NCBI GenBank assembly: GCA_018402665.1 | Contig: JAGYIN010000013.1 | Location: 1 to 41,362 of the forward strand | Reading direction: 5' to 3' | Source of the DNA: Schleiferiaceae bacterium | GTDB taxonomy: Bacteria; Bacteroidota; Bacteroidia; Flavobacteriales; Schleiferiaceae | Length of the DNA stretch: 41,362 nt | In this document: piece after piece, positions 32,169 through 41,362 of the stretch | How the letters are laid out: every line of letters starts with the position of its first letter | How positions within the stretch are numbered: the stretch's first letter is position 1 | Translations under genes and position numbers: made by a program | The notes under the pieces: model-generated | What the model saw: the letters and a program-made list of their open reading frames with translations, nothing else | What the model was told of the DNA's origin: nothing | The model's database searches: none

Positions 32169-34256
32169 TTAGCGAAATCTAAATTCCAGACCCGTACTGA
32201 CCCAGCGACCAGGCTGAATGACATTGCCGCGATCGTAATACGATGCATCCAATGCGTTATTGATGTTTACGAAAGCCTGAAAAGGGAATTGGCGTTTAAA
32301 AATTCCACCGGCAGGCGCATAGTATAATTTGAAATCTACTAATGCAAACGGATCATACTTTACTTCATCGCCGCCAGCACTCATATAAGTTCCCATACGA
32401 TCCTGCACTGTTATGCTGTAATTCAAGAAAAAACCAAGACCTAAACGCTGTGTCGCACGCGCATTGATTTTTGCCTGGAGATAATCTAAAGCATAGAGAC
32501 TAGAGAAATCGACCTCAGGTGTTACTCCACGCATAAAAGCAGCCTGAATAGTAGCATTTCGCAGAAGCGCCTTACGTTTCGATGCATTGTACTGCGTCCC
32601 ACCCTCAATACCTGTCAAGGCCAGTGAAGTAATGTTCGAAGCATAGGCTATTGGGTCACCTGCATATTTCACCCAGTCAATCAAATCTTTTGAACGTCTG
32701 TGAAACAATGCCCCAGAATTATAGACCTGTCCCGATTTTTGCTTGTAGCCCAGTTCATAATTCCATGCCGATTCCGGACGTAAGTTTATGGAACCTTGAG
32801 CGCCTCCTCTGTTGTAATACAAATCTGTGTAAGTCGGATAGCGCATGGATCTATTGATGGTTGCGTATAAGGATGCATCCGGAGTCAAACGGTACAATAC
32901 ATCCAGTGAAGGCGCGAAGAAATACGAAGAATCGCCAGTCGGCCCATCATGGTAGTTCAACATGGCTCCTGCGGTCGCTTGAAAACGCTCGCGACTGTAT
33001 TTGTGCTCTGCGAAAAATGAAAAGTCCGCAGTAGAAGCGCCCTTGTCCATGGTATAGCCTTCCCATCCCGGTACGAGGTAGACATCCCCAAAATCCCCGC
33101 CAAGCACATTAGAGTAAATCTCGTCATAGCGTAGGTTATACCCTAAACTACTTTGGTGCTCCACATTCCAACGGTGTGTTGCTACAATATTCTGATTAAA
33201 AACTAACGTTTGGTGAAAATTGGGGCCACTGTACCAAGAAGCCGCTGTATCACCGTCAGCAGCGCGGTAATAGCGTCCACTTGAGAGTTTTGTATACCTT
33301 ACATCATTAGCGTCGAATCCACCCAGGCCGGCCGTCTCGCGGTACAGTTCGAATCGGTCTGTACCTGTGACCAGGTTCATATTAAATCTGAAGTCCGTAT
33401 TTGGCCCTATACTTTCATCCAATTTCAAACCAAAAATGCGTGTAGAGGTGGCTTCGAATTGGTCCGGAAAGGTGGTCGAATAGTAGTTCTGTGCACCAAA
33501 GGCTTTCTGGTTCTCTGCATAGAAGATGGAAACATGTCCTTTTTCTTTGCCCAGCTTAAATTCACGCTCGAGGTTAACAAAAAGCTTACTACTCTCAAAA
33601 TCTGTATTTGAAATGTATCCAGCCGTCTTTTGCGATTGCTGCCCTAACTGAACACCCCATTTCCCTATTTTTTTCCCAAGGTAAAAGCTTGAATTCAATA
33701 AACCGTGTTCACCCGTGGTCAAGGCGTAGCCAGCGTTGAATTTTTTCGGAGCCGATTTCAACACAATGTTCACTACACCCGTCATCGCACCAATTCCATG
33801 TGCATTTGTAGCACCACCCTGAATCACTTCAATCCGCTCGATCATTTGCAACGGAACCGGTAAGTTCATGTTGTGGTGTCCTGTTTGCGGATTATTCATA
33901 CGAACGCCATTAACCAATACGAGCGTTTGATCGAAGGTACCTCCACGAACTCCGAGGTCTCCTTGCACATCTAAAGGACCGCGTTGACGCATATCAACAC
34001 TACCTAAATAGTCCAATAATTCATTAATGTTATTTACCGGAAGCTCTTGAATTTGCTTCGCAGTCAACACCGTGATCTGACGAGTTGCAGCGGCATAGGT
34101 AGTCTTCGCTAGAGCAGAACTCACCTCAACCTCATTCAATGCTATGGATTTATCCTGTTTCTTAACGACACCACGAAAACCTTTGCGTTGTCCAAACTCT
34201 TGAGCCGCGCTGCCTAAACCTATGAGCAGACAACCTAGTGTAAGTATGTATTTCAT
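32169..34256 (-). CDS. TonB-dependent receptor, BtuB/CirA-like
   Basis: An outer-membrane 22-strand barrel that takes up a large ligand with TonB energy. It has 695 residues. The signal peptide is 1-19 (ending GSAAQ). The plug domain shows ALNEVEVSSA (TonB-box region), QIQELPVNNINELLDYL and LGVRGGTFDQTLVLVNGVRM, then IERIEVIQGGATNAHGIGAMTGVVNIVLK. The C-terminus ends in WVSTGLEFRFR, with a terminal aromatic/Arg pattern for barrel assembly. No carboxypeptidase-like N-terminal extension, unlike the receptor at 36765. Its size and plug look like cobalamin or siderophore receptors, but I saw no cobalamin riboswitch in the 60 nt upstream, so the ligand is open. Confidence 0.92.
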   Translation of the reverse strand: MKYILTLGCLLIGLGSAAQEFGQRKGFRGVVKKQDKSIALNEVEVSSALAKTTYAAATRQITVLTAKQIQELPVNNINELLDYLGSVDMRQRGPLDVQGDLGVRGGTFDQTLVLVNGVRMNNPQTGHHNMNLPVPLQMIERIEVIQGGATNAHGIGAMTGVVNIVLKSAPKKFNAGYALTTGEHGLLNSSFYLGKKIGKWGVQLGQQSQKTAGYISNTDFESSKLFVNLEREFKLGKEKGHVSIFYAENQKAFGAQNYYSTTFPDQFEATSTRIFGLKLDESIGPNTDFRFNMNLVTGTDRFELYRETAGLGGFDANDVRYTKLSSGRYYRAADGDTAASWYSGPNFHQTLVFNQNIVATHRWNVEHQSSLGYNLRYDEIYSNVLGGDFGDVYLVPGWEGYTMDKGASTADFSFFAEHKYSRERFQATAGAMLNYHDGPTGDSSYFFAPSLDVLYRLTPDASLYATINRSMRYPTYTDLYYNRGGAQGSINLRPESAWNYELGYKQKSGQVYNSGALFHRRSKDLIDWVKYAGDPIAYASNITSLALTGIEGGTQYNASKRKALLRNATIQAAFMRGVTPEVDFSSLYALDYLQAKINARATQRLGLGFFLNYSITVQDRMGTYMSAGGDEVKYDPFALVDFKLYYAPAGGIFKRQFPFQAFVNINNALDASYYDRGNVIQPGRWVSTGLEFRFR

Positions 34257-34313
34257 TTCTTGTGTGTTGGACTACGAATATAGAACCTGGGCGCAGCCTC
34301 ACTACTTCGTTTC

Positions 34314-34349
34314 AAAAAAAATCCCCACAACTCTGCGAGTTGCGGGGAT
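34314..34349 (-). terminator. Terminator of the atpDC operon
   Basis: Minus strand: hairpin ATCCCCGCAACTC-GCA-GAGTTGTGGGGAT (one G-U pair) followed by a run of seven or eight T, 22 nt after the atpC stop. It separates atpC from the TonB receptor transcribed in the same direction. Confidence 0.9.
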
Positions 34350-34371
34350 CTCTAAGTAGTTGATCTAACGT

Positions 34372-34665
34372 TTAACTCGCTAGAACTGAGATCATATTAT
34401 TCTTACACTCAATAACGCCACCACTTACCTCTACGGTACACAGTTTGTCGTCAGAAGTGTCAAGGATGACCTGAGAGCTCAAATGATCCAGAGTTCTTGT
34501 ATCATCAGCCACTCGAATACTCACTGTACCGGCAGCAAGCGATGCGATAATGGGTGCGTGGTCTTTCAGAATTTGGAACAAACCGTCCTTTCCTGGAAGC
34601 TTCACTGAACTCACCTGGCCTTTAAACAATACCTCTTCAGGTGTAATGACTTCTAAATACATCAT
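34372..34665 (-). CDS. atpC: F-type ATP synthase epsilon subunit
   Basis: Central-stalk subunit of F1. It has 97 residues, shorter than the E. coli protein (139). It contains the N-terminal beta-sandwich domain (LEVITPEEVLFKGQVSSVKLPGKDGLFQILKDHAPIIASLAAGTV) but ends at about the point where the inhibitory C-terminal helical hairpin would begin; this short form is usual in Bacteroidota. It starts at ATG 34665 (or the next codon, also ATG), 8 nt after atpD. Confidence 0.93.
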   Translation of the reverse strand: MMYLEVITPEEVLFKGQVSSVKLPGKDGLFQILKDHAPIIASLAAGTVSIRVADDTRTLDHLSSQVILDTSDDKLCTVEVSGGVIECKNNMISVLAS

Positions 34666-34673
34666 TAAACCAA

Positions 34674-36238
<1,565 letters not shown>

Positions 36239-36273
36239 CTGTACGAAGCAATAACTACGGGGCTTCACAATAG

Positions 36274-36314
36274 TTATCAACAAGTTATCAACACTGCGAA
36301 GTGTTGTTTCGCAG
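36274..36314 (+). other. Tandem TTATCAACA boxes next to a 7-bp inverted repeat
   Basis: Two TTATCAACA boxes (36274-36282 and 36285-36293) stand 11 bp apart, about one helix turn, and each differs from the DnaA box TTATCCACA at one base. They abut a perfect hairpin CTGCGAA-GTGTTGT-TTCGCAG (36294-36314). All lie in the 238-bp gap between the divergent atpD and SemiSWEET genes. They may be a regulator or DnaA site; the hairpin has no T-run, so it is not a normal terminator. Confidence 0.45.
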
Positions 36315-36417
36315 GTACCTCGCTCATTAGCGCTTGTTTCATAAAACCTCCACCATGATTGAAAAGTATTCATATGTACAGATGCTTTGAGTAAGGCGAT
36401 AAACTAACTTGGCCCTC

Positions 36418-36672
36418 ATGAAAGGAATGACCCTCATTGGCCTGTTGGCAGCAACGCTGACGACTATTGCGTTTGTACCGCAAGCATGGCGAATCATTAC
36501 ATCGCGTAAGACCGCTGATATAAGCTTAACAATGTATGTACTCATGTTTTCCGGCCAGCTTTGCTGGCTCGCCTATGGCATTTGGATGCACGATGCCCCC
36601 TTGATTTTAGCCAACGTTATTGGGGGCAGCTTAAGTGGTACTATTCTCGCATTTAAATTGTTTCTGAAATAA
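36418..36672 (+). CDS. SemiSWEET family sugar transporter
   Basis: An 84-residue membrane protein with a single triple-helix bundle; two copies form a sugar uniporter. Signs are FVPQAWRIITSRKTADISLTMY, with the PQ motif of the first helix and the loop that follows, then LCWLAYGIWMHDAPLILANVIGG with the conserved Trp and Asn that line the sugar path. I start at ATG 36418; the frame is open three codons further from a TTG. It stands alone, divergent from atpD, and no sugar-metabolism gene lies beside it. Confidence 0.9.
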   Translation: MKGMTLIGLLAATLTTIAFVPQAWRIITSRKTADISLTMYVLMFSGQLCWLAYGIWMHDAPLILANVIGGSLSGTILAFKLFLK

Positions 36673-36764
36673 GATATATTAGTCACCCGCTTTGGCATAG
36701 GAATTGAATTAGCTGCGAACAAAAACGCATGAAAATCCTTATTAGGATAACTAATTTAAATACC

Positions 36765-39155
36765 ATGAAAAAATGTCTTGCTCTGTTGAGCATACTGTTT
36801 TTCTCTACCGCCTACGCCCAAAATGTCACTCTTAGCGGATACATTAAAGATGCAGCCAACGGTGAAGAACTGATCAATGCATCCATCGTCAATGAAAAAT
36901 TCCAAGGGACGGTCACCAATATTTACGGCTTTTACTCCTTGACGCTTCCAGAAGGCAAATACACCTTCACAGTGAGCTACATAGGTTATGAGAGCATTGT
37001 AAAAACACTCACCTTAAAAGAAAGTCAGACCTTAGATTTTGAACTTAAAGAAGCTACCAATGAGCTTGCTGAGGTTGAGGTAACCGCAAAACGACTCGAC
37101 GAAAACCTAAACCGCGCAGAGATGTCCACTACACAGCTCACCGCAAAGCAAATAAAGGCCATCCCGCAGTTCTTAGGTGAGTTTGATGTCATTCGCTCTA
37201 TCACGCTACTACCGGGTGTGACCACTGTTGGTGAAGGCGCAAGCGGATTTAACGTACGTGGTGGTAAAACCGATCAGAATTTGATTCTATTGGATCAAGC
37301 TCCGGTGTACAACAGCTCCCACATTTTCGGATTCTTCTCCGTTTTTAACGGCGATGCAGTTCGTGATCTCAAGCTGTACAAAGGAGGTATTCCTGCGCCC
37401 TATGGGGGTCGTTTATCTTCTGTTCTTGATGTGCATCAGAAGGAAGGAAATACGAAAGAATTCGCTGGAACCATGGGGCTTGGACTGCTCTCTTCTCGCC
37501 TAATGCTTGAAGGACCTTTAGTGAAGGATAAGGCAAGTTTTATGATTGCAGGACGTCGTTCGTATCAAGATGTTTTACTTAAAGCTAGCCCTAACGATGA
37601 TTTGAATTCCATTATCGCGAATTTCTATGATCTCAATGCAAAGGTCAACTACAAATTCAATGATAAAAGCCGTTTATTCCTGAGCGCTTACTACGGTAAA
37701 GATGCCTTCGGCGTTCCTGGCTTGGTGAAGTTCGATTGGGGAAATTTAGGGTTAACCGGACGCTGGAATTACCTCATTACGGATAAATTATTCCTGAATG
37801 TAAGTACGATCTATTCTGATTACGACTACGCCATTGGGTTTGACTTCCCTCAGGCGAAAATCGACAATATTGCTTTTATTAAAAATCAAAGTAACAAGGT
37901 AGCATTCAGTTGGTTCCCTAACGCGAAGCACCAGGTTAATTACGGTGCCGAAGCTACGGTTTATGACTTCGAGCCGTTTTCAACCACGCTGGATTACATC
38001 GACAGCAATCTCGTTGATATCAACATTGAATTGCAAAATGAATATGCAGTTGAGCCGTCGTTGTACATCGAAGACAATTGGAAAATAAACAACAGACTGA
38101 CCATTCGTGGTGGACTTCGTTACAGTACCTTCTACAACATTGGCGCACGTGATGTGGTGAATTACAACCCAACCGCCAACGGAACGGTTCGCAATGACCT
38201 CATTACAGACACGACCAGCTATGGATCTTTAGAAATCATTGAAGCCTTTGACGGCCTTCAGGGATTGGAACCGCGTTTAGGCATCAACTTCAAGTCTACT
38301 GAGAACACCGCCATTAAAGCGAGTTACAACAGAATGCGTCAGTACATTCATTTGATCTCTAACACCACATCCTCACTACCTATTGATACTTGGCGTCCTG
38401 CCGGTAGGTATATTGACCCGGGAACCGCCGATCAGATTGCATTGGGCTGGAACCGAAATTTCAAAGGCGGTGAATGGCAGTTGAGTGTCGAAACGTATTA
38501 CAAGAGCATGCGCGATCTCGTCGATTTTAAAAACGGTGCCCAGCCGACGGGTGTCGATAATATCGAAGTTGCGTTAATGACGGGCCGCGGAAGAAGCTAC
38601 GGGGTTGAGATGCAATTGGACAAAAAAATTGGCCAATTAACGGGCTGGGTAGCCTACACCTACAGCCGTTCGCAACTCCAAGTTGATTTAGGTGCAACCC
38701 CTGAGGAGTGGATCAATTTGGGACAATGGTATTCTGCTGCACAAGACAAACCACACGATGTTGCCGTGGTAGCCGCCTATGCGTGGAAACCAAATATTAG
38801 TTTTTCAGGTTCCTTCATCTACCAAACCGGTAAGCCCTACACCTACCCTGAAGCTAAAAGCGAATTCGAAGGGATCATCTACCCGTTCGCACTTAGCCGA
38901 AACAACAGTCGTACTCCCGCTTACCACCGTCTTGATTTGAGTATGGATATTGCGGTTCCTAACAAAAAGGATAACGACTTAAAAGGAAGCTGGAACATTG
39001 GCGTATACAACGCGTATGCCCGTAAGAATGCCTTTAGCATTTTCTTCGAGGAAGAACTGGACGACAACGGTGATCCAACGGGTCAAACTAAAGCCACTCA
39101 GCTGTCTATTTTTGCAACGGCTATTCCTACCATAACCTATACCCTAGATTTCTAA
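36765..39155 (+). CDS. TonB-dependent receptor with N-terminal carboxypeptidase-like domain
   Basis: An outer-membrane receptor of 796 residues from ATG 36765; the longer frame from 36729 would put 12 residues ahead of the signal peptide MKKCLALLSILFFSTAYAQ. Residues about 20-105 are a CarboxypepD_reg-like beta-sandwich (LSGYIKDAANGEELINASIVNE, YGFYSLTLPEGKYTFTVSYIGYE). The plug follows: LGEFDVIRSITLLPGV, GEGASGFNVRGGKTDQNLILLDQAPVYN, FFSVFNGDAVRDLKLYKGGIPAPYGGRLSSVLDV. The barrel ends PTITYTLDF with a terminal Phe. The next gene, 3 nt on, is a DUF4249 lipoprotein, its standard partner in Bacteroidota. The ligand is unknown. Confidence 0.94.
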   Translation: MKKCLALLSILFFSTAYAQNVTLSGYIKDAANGEELINASIVNEKFQGTVTNIYGFYSLTLPEGKYTFTVSYIGYESIVKTLTLKESQTLDFELKEATNELAEVEVTAKRLDENLNRAEMSTTQLTAKQIKAIPQFLGEFDVIRSITLLPGVTTVGEGASGFNVRGGKTDQNLILLDQAPVYNSSHIFGFFSVFNGDAVRDLKLYKGGIPAPYGGRLSSVLDVHQKEGNTKEFAGTMGLGLLSSRLMLEGPLVKDKASFMIAGRRSYQDVLLKASPNDDLNSIIANFYDLNAKVNYKFNDKSRLFLSAYYGKDAFGVPGLVKFDWGNLGLTGRWNYLITDKLFLNVSTIYSDYDYAIGFDFPQAKIDNIAFIKNQSNKVAFSWFPNAKHQVNYGAEATVYDFEPFSTTLDYIDSNLVDINIELQNEYAVEPSLYIEDNWKINNRLTIRGGLRYSTFYNIGARDVVNYNPTANGTVRNDLITDTTSYGSLEIIEAFDGLQGLEPRLGINFKSTENTAIKASYNRMRQYIHLISNTTSSLPIDTWRPAGRYIDPGTADQIALGWNRNFKGGEWQLSVETYYKSMRDLVDFKNGAQPTGVDNIEVALMTGRGRSYGVEMQLDKKIGQLTGWVAYTYSRSQLQVDLGATPEEWINLGQWYSAAQDKPHDVAVVAAYAWKPNISFSGSFIYQTGKPYTYPEAKSEFEGIIYPFALSRNNSRTPAYHRLDLSMDIAVPNKKDNDLKGSWNIGVYNAYARKNAFSIFFEEELDDNGDPTGQTKATQLSIFATAIPTITYTLDF

Positions 39156-39158
39156 ATC

Positions 39159-40127
39159 ATGAAGAAATTAGCCTTATTTAGCCTGATAACCGTCTTTTTT
39201 GCTTCTTGTGAAATAGATGTTACCGATAAAGTAAAGACCGACGCCTACGACGGCGCGGCATTAATCTCTGTCAGCGGATCCGTAACCGATCTACCCGGGA
39301 CAGGAACCTACATGGATCTTGCCATCAGCTCACCTTATCTCGAAACTGCAGATGCGGCTTCAATCACGGGAGCATTGGTGGAGGTTTATGAAAATGATAG
39401 TTTGGTAAGCACCTTAACTGAAGTAACTCCTGGTCGCTACGAAGATTCAACATTGCTCGCCACCATAGGGCATGGCTACCGTATGATCATCACCGTGCCT
39501 GAGGGCTATGGCGATGCTACTGGTATCTGGGAAAGCACTTCGGATGTTGTGAATACGCCCTTTACCTTCCTAGCACCACTCTTTCCTATCATGGAAGACG
39601 ACAGCAGTTGGGTGGATTTCAGAACCGGAGACTCTGTGTATTACGCCGATGCCGACTCTTGTTACTACAGCCCTTATGCATTGTGGAATGATCCGGCAGG
39701 ACGTGGTAACGCGTACTGGATTAAAAACTATTGGACTACGAAAATCTATGCCCCTAACGGATTAATGGGGCCGTTCACACCAGAAGAGACTGAAAAAAGT
39801 CTAAACTCAAGCATCAACATTTTCAATGATGACCAATTCATTGAAGGTACCCAAATCAGTCGCTTCAACTTCATCGGACCTCCCTACACGGTTTTCCGGG
39901 ACACCCTAATTAACCTAGTGTTCGAGACTCGGACGATAAGTGACGGCATGTACGACTACCTCAATATCATGGCCAATAATATTGGAGGTGGTGGATTGTT
40001 TAGTGTGCCTTACAGCCCACAAATTGGAAATATTAGACGTCAAGATGATACAACAGTGTATGGTTTAGGGTATTTTTATGCGACATCAGTTAGATTTGAT
40101 AGCATAACCCTGTTCCACCCATACTAA
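39159..40127 (+). CDS. DUF4249 family lipoprotein
   Basis: A 322-residue outer-membrane-associated lipoprotein. The lipobox is FFASC (Cys17). The mature part begins with a beta-rich domain (ALISVSGSVTD, ALVEVYENDSLVSTLTEVTPGRYED, GHGYRMIITVPEGYG), the usual DUF4249 pattern, where the first Ig-like fold carries a ligand-facing segment. The C-terminal part has RDTLINLVFETRTISDGMYDYLNIM. DUF4249 proteins are nearly always encoded after a TonB receptor, as here, and may form a lid or binding partner. Its stop overlaps the MscS start (TAATG). Confidence 0.9.
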   Translation: MKKLALFSLITVFFASCEIDVTDKVKTDAYDGAALISVSGSVTDLPGTGTYMDLAISSPYLETADAASITGALVEVYENDSLVSTLTEVTPGRYEDSTLLATIGHGYRMIITVPEGYGDATGIWESTSDVVNTPFTFLAPLFPIMEDDSSWVDFRTGDSVYYADADSCYYSPYALWNDPAGRGNAYWIKNYWTTKIYAPNGLMGPFTPEETEKSLNSSINIFNDDQFIEGTQISRFNFIGPPYTVFRDTLINLVFETRTISDGMYDYLNIMANNIGGGGLFSVPYSPQIGNIRRQDDTTVYGLGYFYATSVRFDSITLFHPY

Positions 40128-41362
40128 TGGATACACTACACTGGACCACTGACTTCTTATTACGAAAAGGATTAGATCCACAATTGGTGCAATGGATTGC
40201 GCTGTTTGTGGATCTTTTGCTTTTACTACTCATCTCGTGGGTAGCCGATTTTATTGCTCGACGCATCATTCTGAGCGTCATCCATGCCGCCGTTAAGCGC
40301 ACGAAGGCTACTTGGGACGACTATTTCTACGATCAGAAAGTTTTCAGAAACATCGCACACCTTGTTCCTGCAACAATCGTTTACGGAAGTCTCCCAATCG
40401 TTTTCTACGACATTCCAGGCATCATTCCTATTTTGGAAAAACTTGTCGTGCTCTACATTCTTATGCTCTTTGTGAGTTTGGTAAACCGAACCCTTCGAGC
40501 CCTTGAGAATTGGTTCAGTATGACGGCAAAATATGCCAACACACCGGTACGTACTATTTCACAGGTCATTCGCTTGTTGGCTTGGTTTGGCGCTGTTATC
40601 ACTGCCCTTAGCATCCTAACCGGGATGAAAGCCGCTGCCATTTTAGGTGCGTTTGCAGGAACTACAGCCATTCTAATACTGGTCTTTCAAGATAGCATCA
40701 AAGGACTCTTAGCCAATTTCCAAATCCACATGTACGACCTGGTCAAAGTAGGTGATTGGATTACGTTCTCGAATTACGGGGTGGATGGGGATGTCATGAG
40801 TATTGACCTCACTACCGTTAAAGTCCAGAATTTTGACAAAACCGTAAGTACCATTCCTGCTACGGCTTTTGTGAGCAACAGTTTCGTGAATTGGCGCGGT
40901 ATGTCTGAAGCTGGAGCGCGTCGAATCAAGCGCAACATCCATATTGACATTACTTCCATCCGTCATCTGGACGAAGGATTGGCGGATAGCTTAAGAGAAA
41001 TCGATTTGATTAGCGCTTTTATGATTGAGCGCCAAAAAGAGATTGATGAGAATAACAAAAATAGAAATATTCAAGGCGCAAGTCTGCTTAACGGAAGACG
41101 TCAAACCAACATTGGATTGTACCGCAAGTACATTGATTTCTATTTGAGAAACCACCCAGAAATCAATACCGACTTTACCTTAATGGTTCGACAACTGCAA
41201 CCCACAACAGAAGGCCTACCGTTGGAAGTCTACTGTTTTAGTGCCACCACAGAATGGACAAAATACGAATCCATTATGGCCGATATTTTTGACCACTTGT
41301 ATGCAGCAACCCGTCATTTCGATTTGGCCTTATTCCAAAGCCCTACCGGTGCGGATATTCGT
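40127..41362 (+). CDS. Mechanosensitive channel, MscS family (large type), 3' end outside window
   Basis: A pressure-relief ion channel in the inner membrane. It is open for 412 codons to the edge. Several membrane segments (about 22-40, 80-100, 105-125, 145-165) precede the pore helix AAAILGAFAGTTAILILVFQDSIKGLLANFQIHMYD, in which Gly and Ala alternate as in MscS TM3. The beta domain (VKVGDWITFSNYGVDGDVMSIDLTTVKVQNFD, TVSTIPATAFVSNSFVNW) follows. The long cytoplasmic part with the RRQTNIGLYRKYIDFYLRNHP segment matches YbdG-like members. The start overlaps the DUF4249 stop. Confidence 0.93.
   Translation, partial: MDTLHWTTDFLLRKGLDPQLVQWIALFVDLLLLLLISWVADFIARRIILSVIHAAVKRTKATWDDYFYDQKVFRNIAHLVPATIVYGSLPIVFYDIPGIIPILEKLVVLYILMLFVSLVNRTLRALENWFSMTAKYANTPVRTISQVIRLLAWFGAVITALSILTGMKAAAILGAFAGTTAILILVFQDSIKGLLANFQIHMYDLVKVGDWITFSNYGVDGDVMSIDLTTVKVQNFDKTVSTIPATAFVSNSFVNWRGMSEAGARRIKRNIHIDITSIRHLDEGLADSLREIDLISAFMIERQKEIDENNKNRNIQGASLLNGRRQTNIGLYRKYIDFYLRNHPEINTDFTLMVRQLQPTTEGLPLEVYCFSATTEWTKYESIMADIFDHLYAATRHFDLALFQSPTGADIR

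Noticed and set aside
34257..34320. Cobalamin riboswitch ahead of the BtuB-like receptor
   Set aside because: Only about 60 nt separate the receptor from the atpC terminator, too short for the riboswitch, and no B12-box-like sequence is seen.
36274..36314. Chromosomal origin of replication
   Set aside because: Only two one-mismatch boxes, no dnaA gene and no AT-rich unwinding region; skew not computed. Kept only as a possible regulatory site.

Overview
The window reads as a stretch of a Bacteroidota chromosome, most likely from the Flavobacteriales side of the phylum. The reasons are an alternative complex III (ActA/ActB) at the left edge, an atpD-atpC pair standing apart from the other ATP synthase genes, TonB receptors (one followed by a DUF4249 lipoprotein), SPOR and DUF2797 proteins, almost no Shine-Dalgarno sites, and promoters of the Bacteroidota type (TTG, 19-20 nt, TAnnTTTG). 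No genus is claimed. Most of the window is ordinary, tightly packed core genome, with many TAATG, TAGTG, TGATG or ATGA gene junctions.

Layout. 1-3840 (minus): actA and the start of actB, part of a quinol-oxidising respiratory complex; the actA product has six CxxCH heme sites. 4017-6462: a SPOR-domain protein facing an operon of cytoplasmic rhodanese, rhodanese lipoprotein, thioredoxin and DUF3089 lipoprotein hydrolase. 6529-9929 (minus): thyA-folA-M13 peptidase. 10040-10234 (minus): tRNA-Gly(GCC) and tRNA-Leu(TAA), with a clear promoter and two terminators. 10285-20148: mutS, a SpoU methyltransferase, folK, sppA, a queuosine-precursor transporter, DUF2797, a GH3-family protein, DUF3050 and a deoxynucleoside kinase. 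20125-22094 (minus): an outer-membrane protein and waaA (Kdo transferase).

22204-28908 (plus) is a nucleotide-sugar block: UDP-glucose dehydrogenase, UDP-glucuronate decarboxylase, UDP-glucose 4-epimerase and dTDP-glucose 4,6-dehydratase. Between the epimerase and the dehydratase sits an AT-richer accessory insert: a secreted LA_2272-like repeat protein, a YefM/YoeB toxin-antitoxin pair and a MazE/MazF pair. Each pair has its own palindromic operator, and a shared 30-bp direct repeat brackets the YefM/YoeB unit exactly from stop codon to stop codon.

28912-32097 starts with rsgA. From its last codons onward about 2.3 kb is full of single-base indels. Once the frames are joined, the genes dtd, a MazG-like pyrophosphohydrolase and a lipoprotein appear with their conserved residues intact, so I think sequence error is more likely than gene decay. 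32169-41362 holds a TonB receptor, atpD-atpC, a SemiSWEET transporter, a second TonB receptor with a DUF4249 lipoprotein, and an MscS-type channel cut by the window edge.

I did not find a CRISPR array, transposase, integrase or phage gene. The most interesting signals are the repeat-bracketed toxin-antitoxin insert, the rhodanese/thioredoxin/DUF3089 operon, the ActA with an extra heme domain, and the indel-dense patch.
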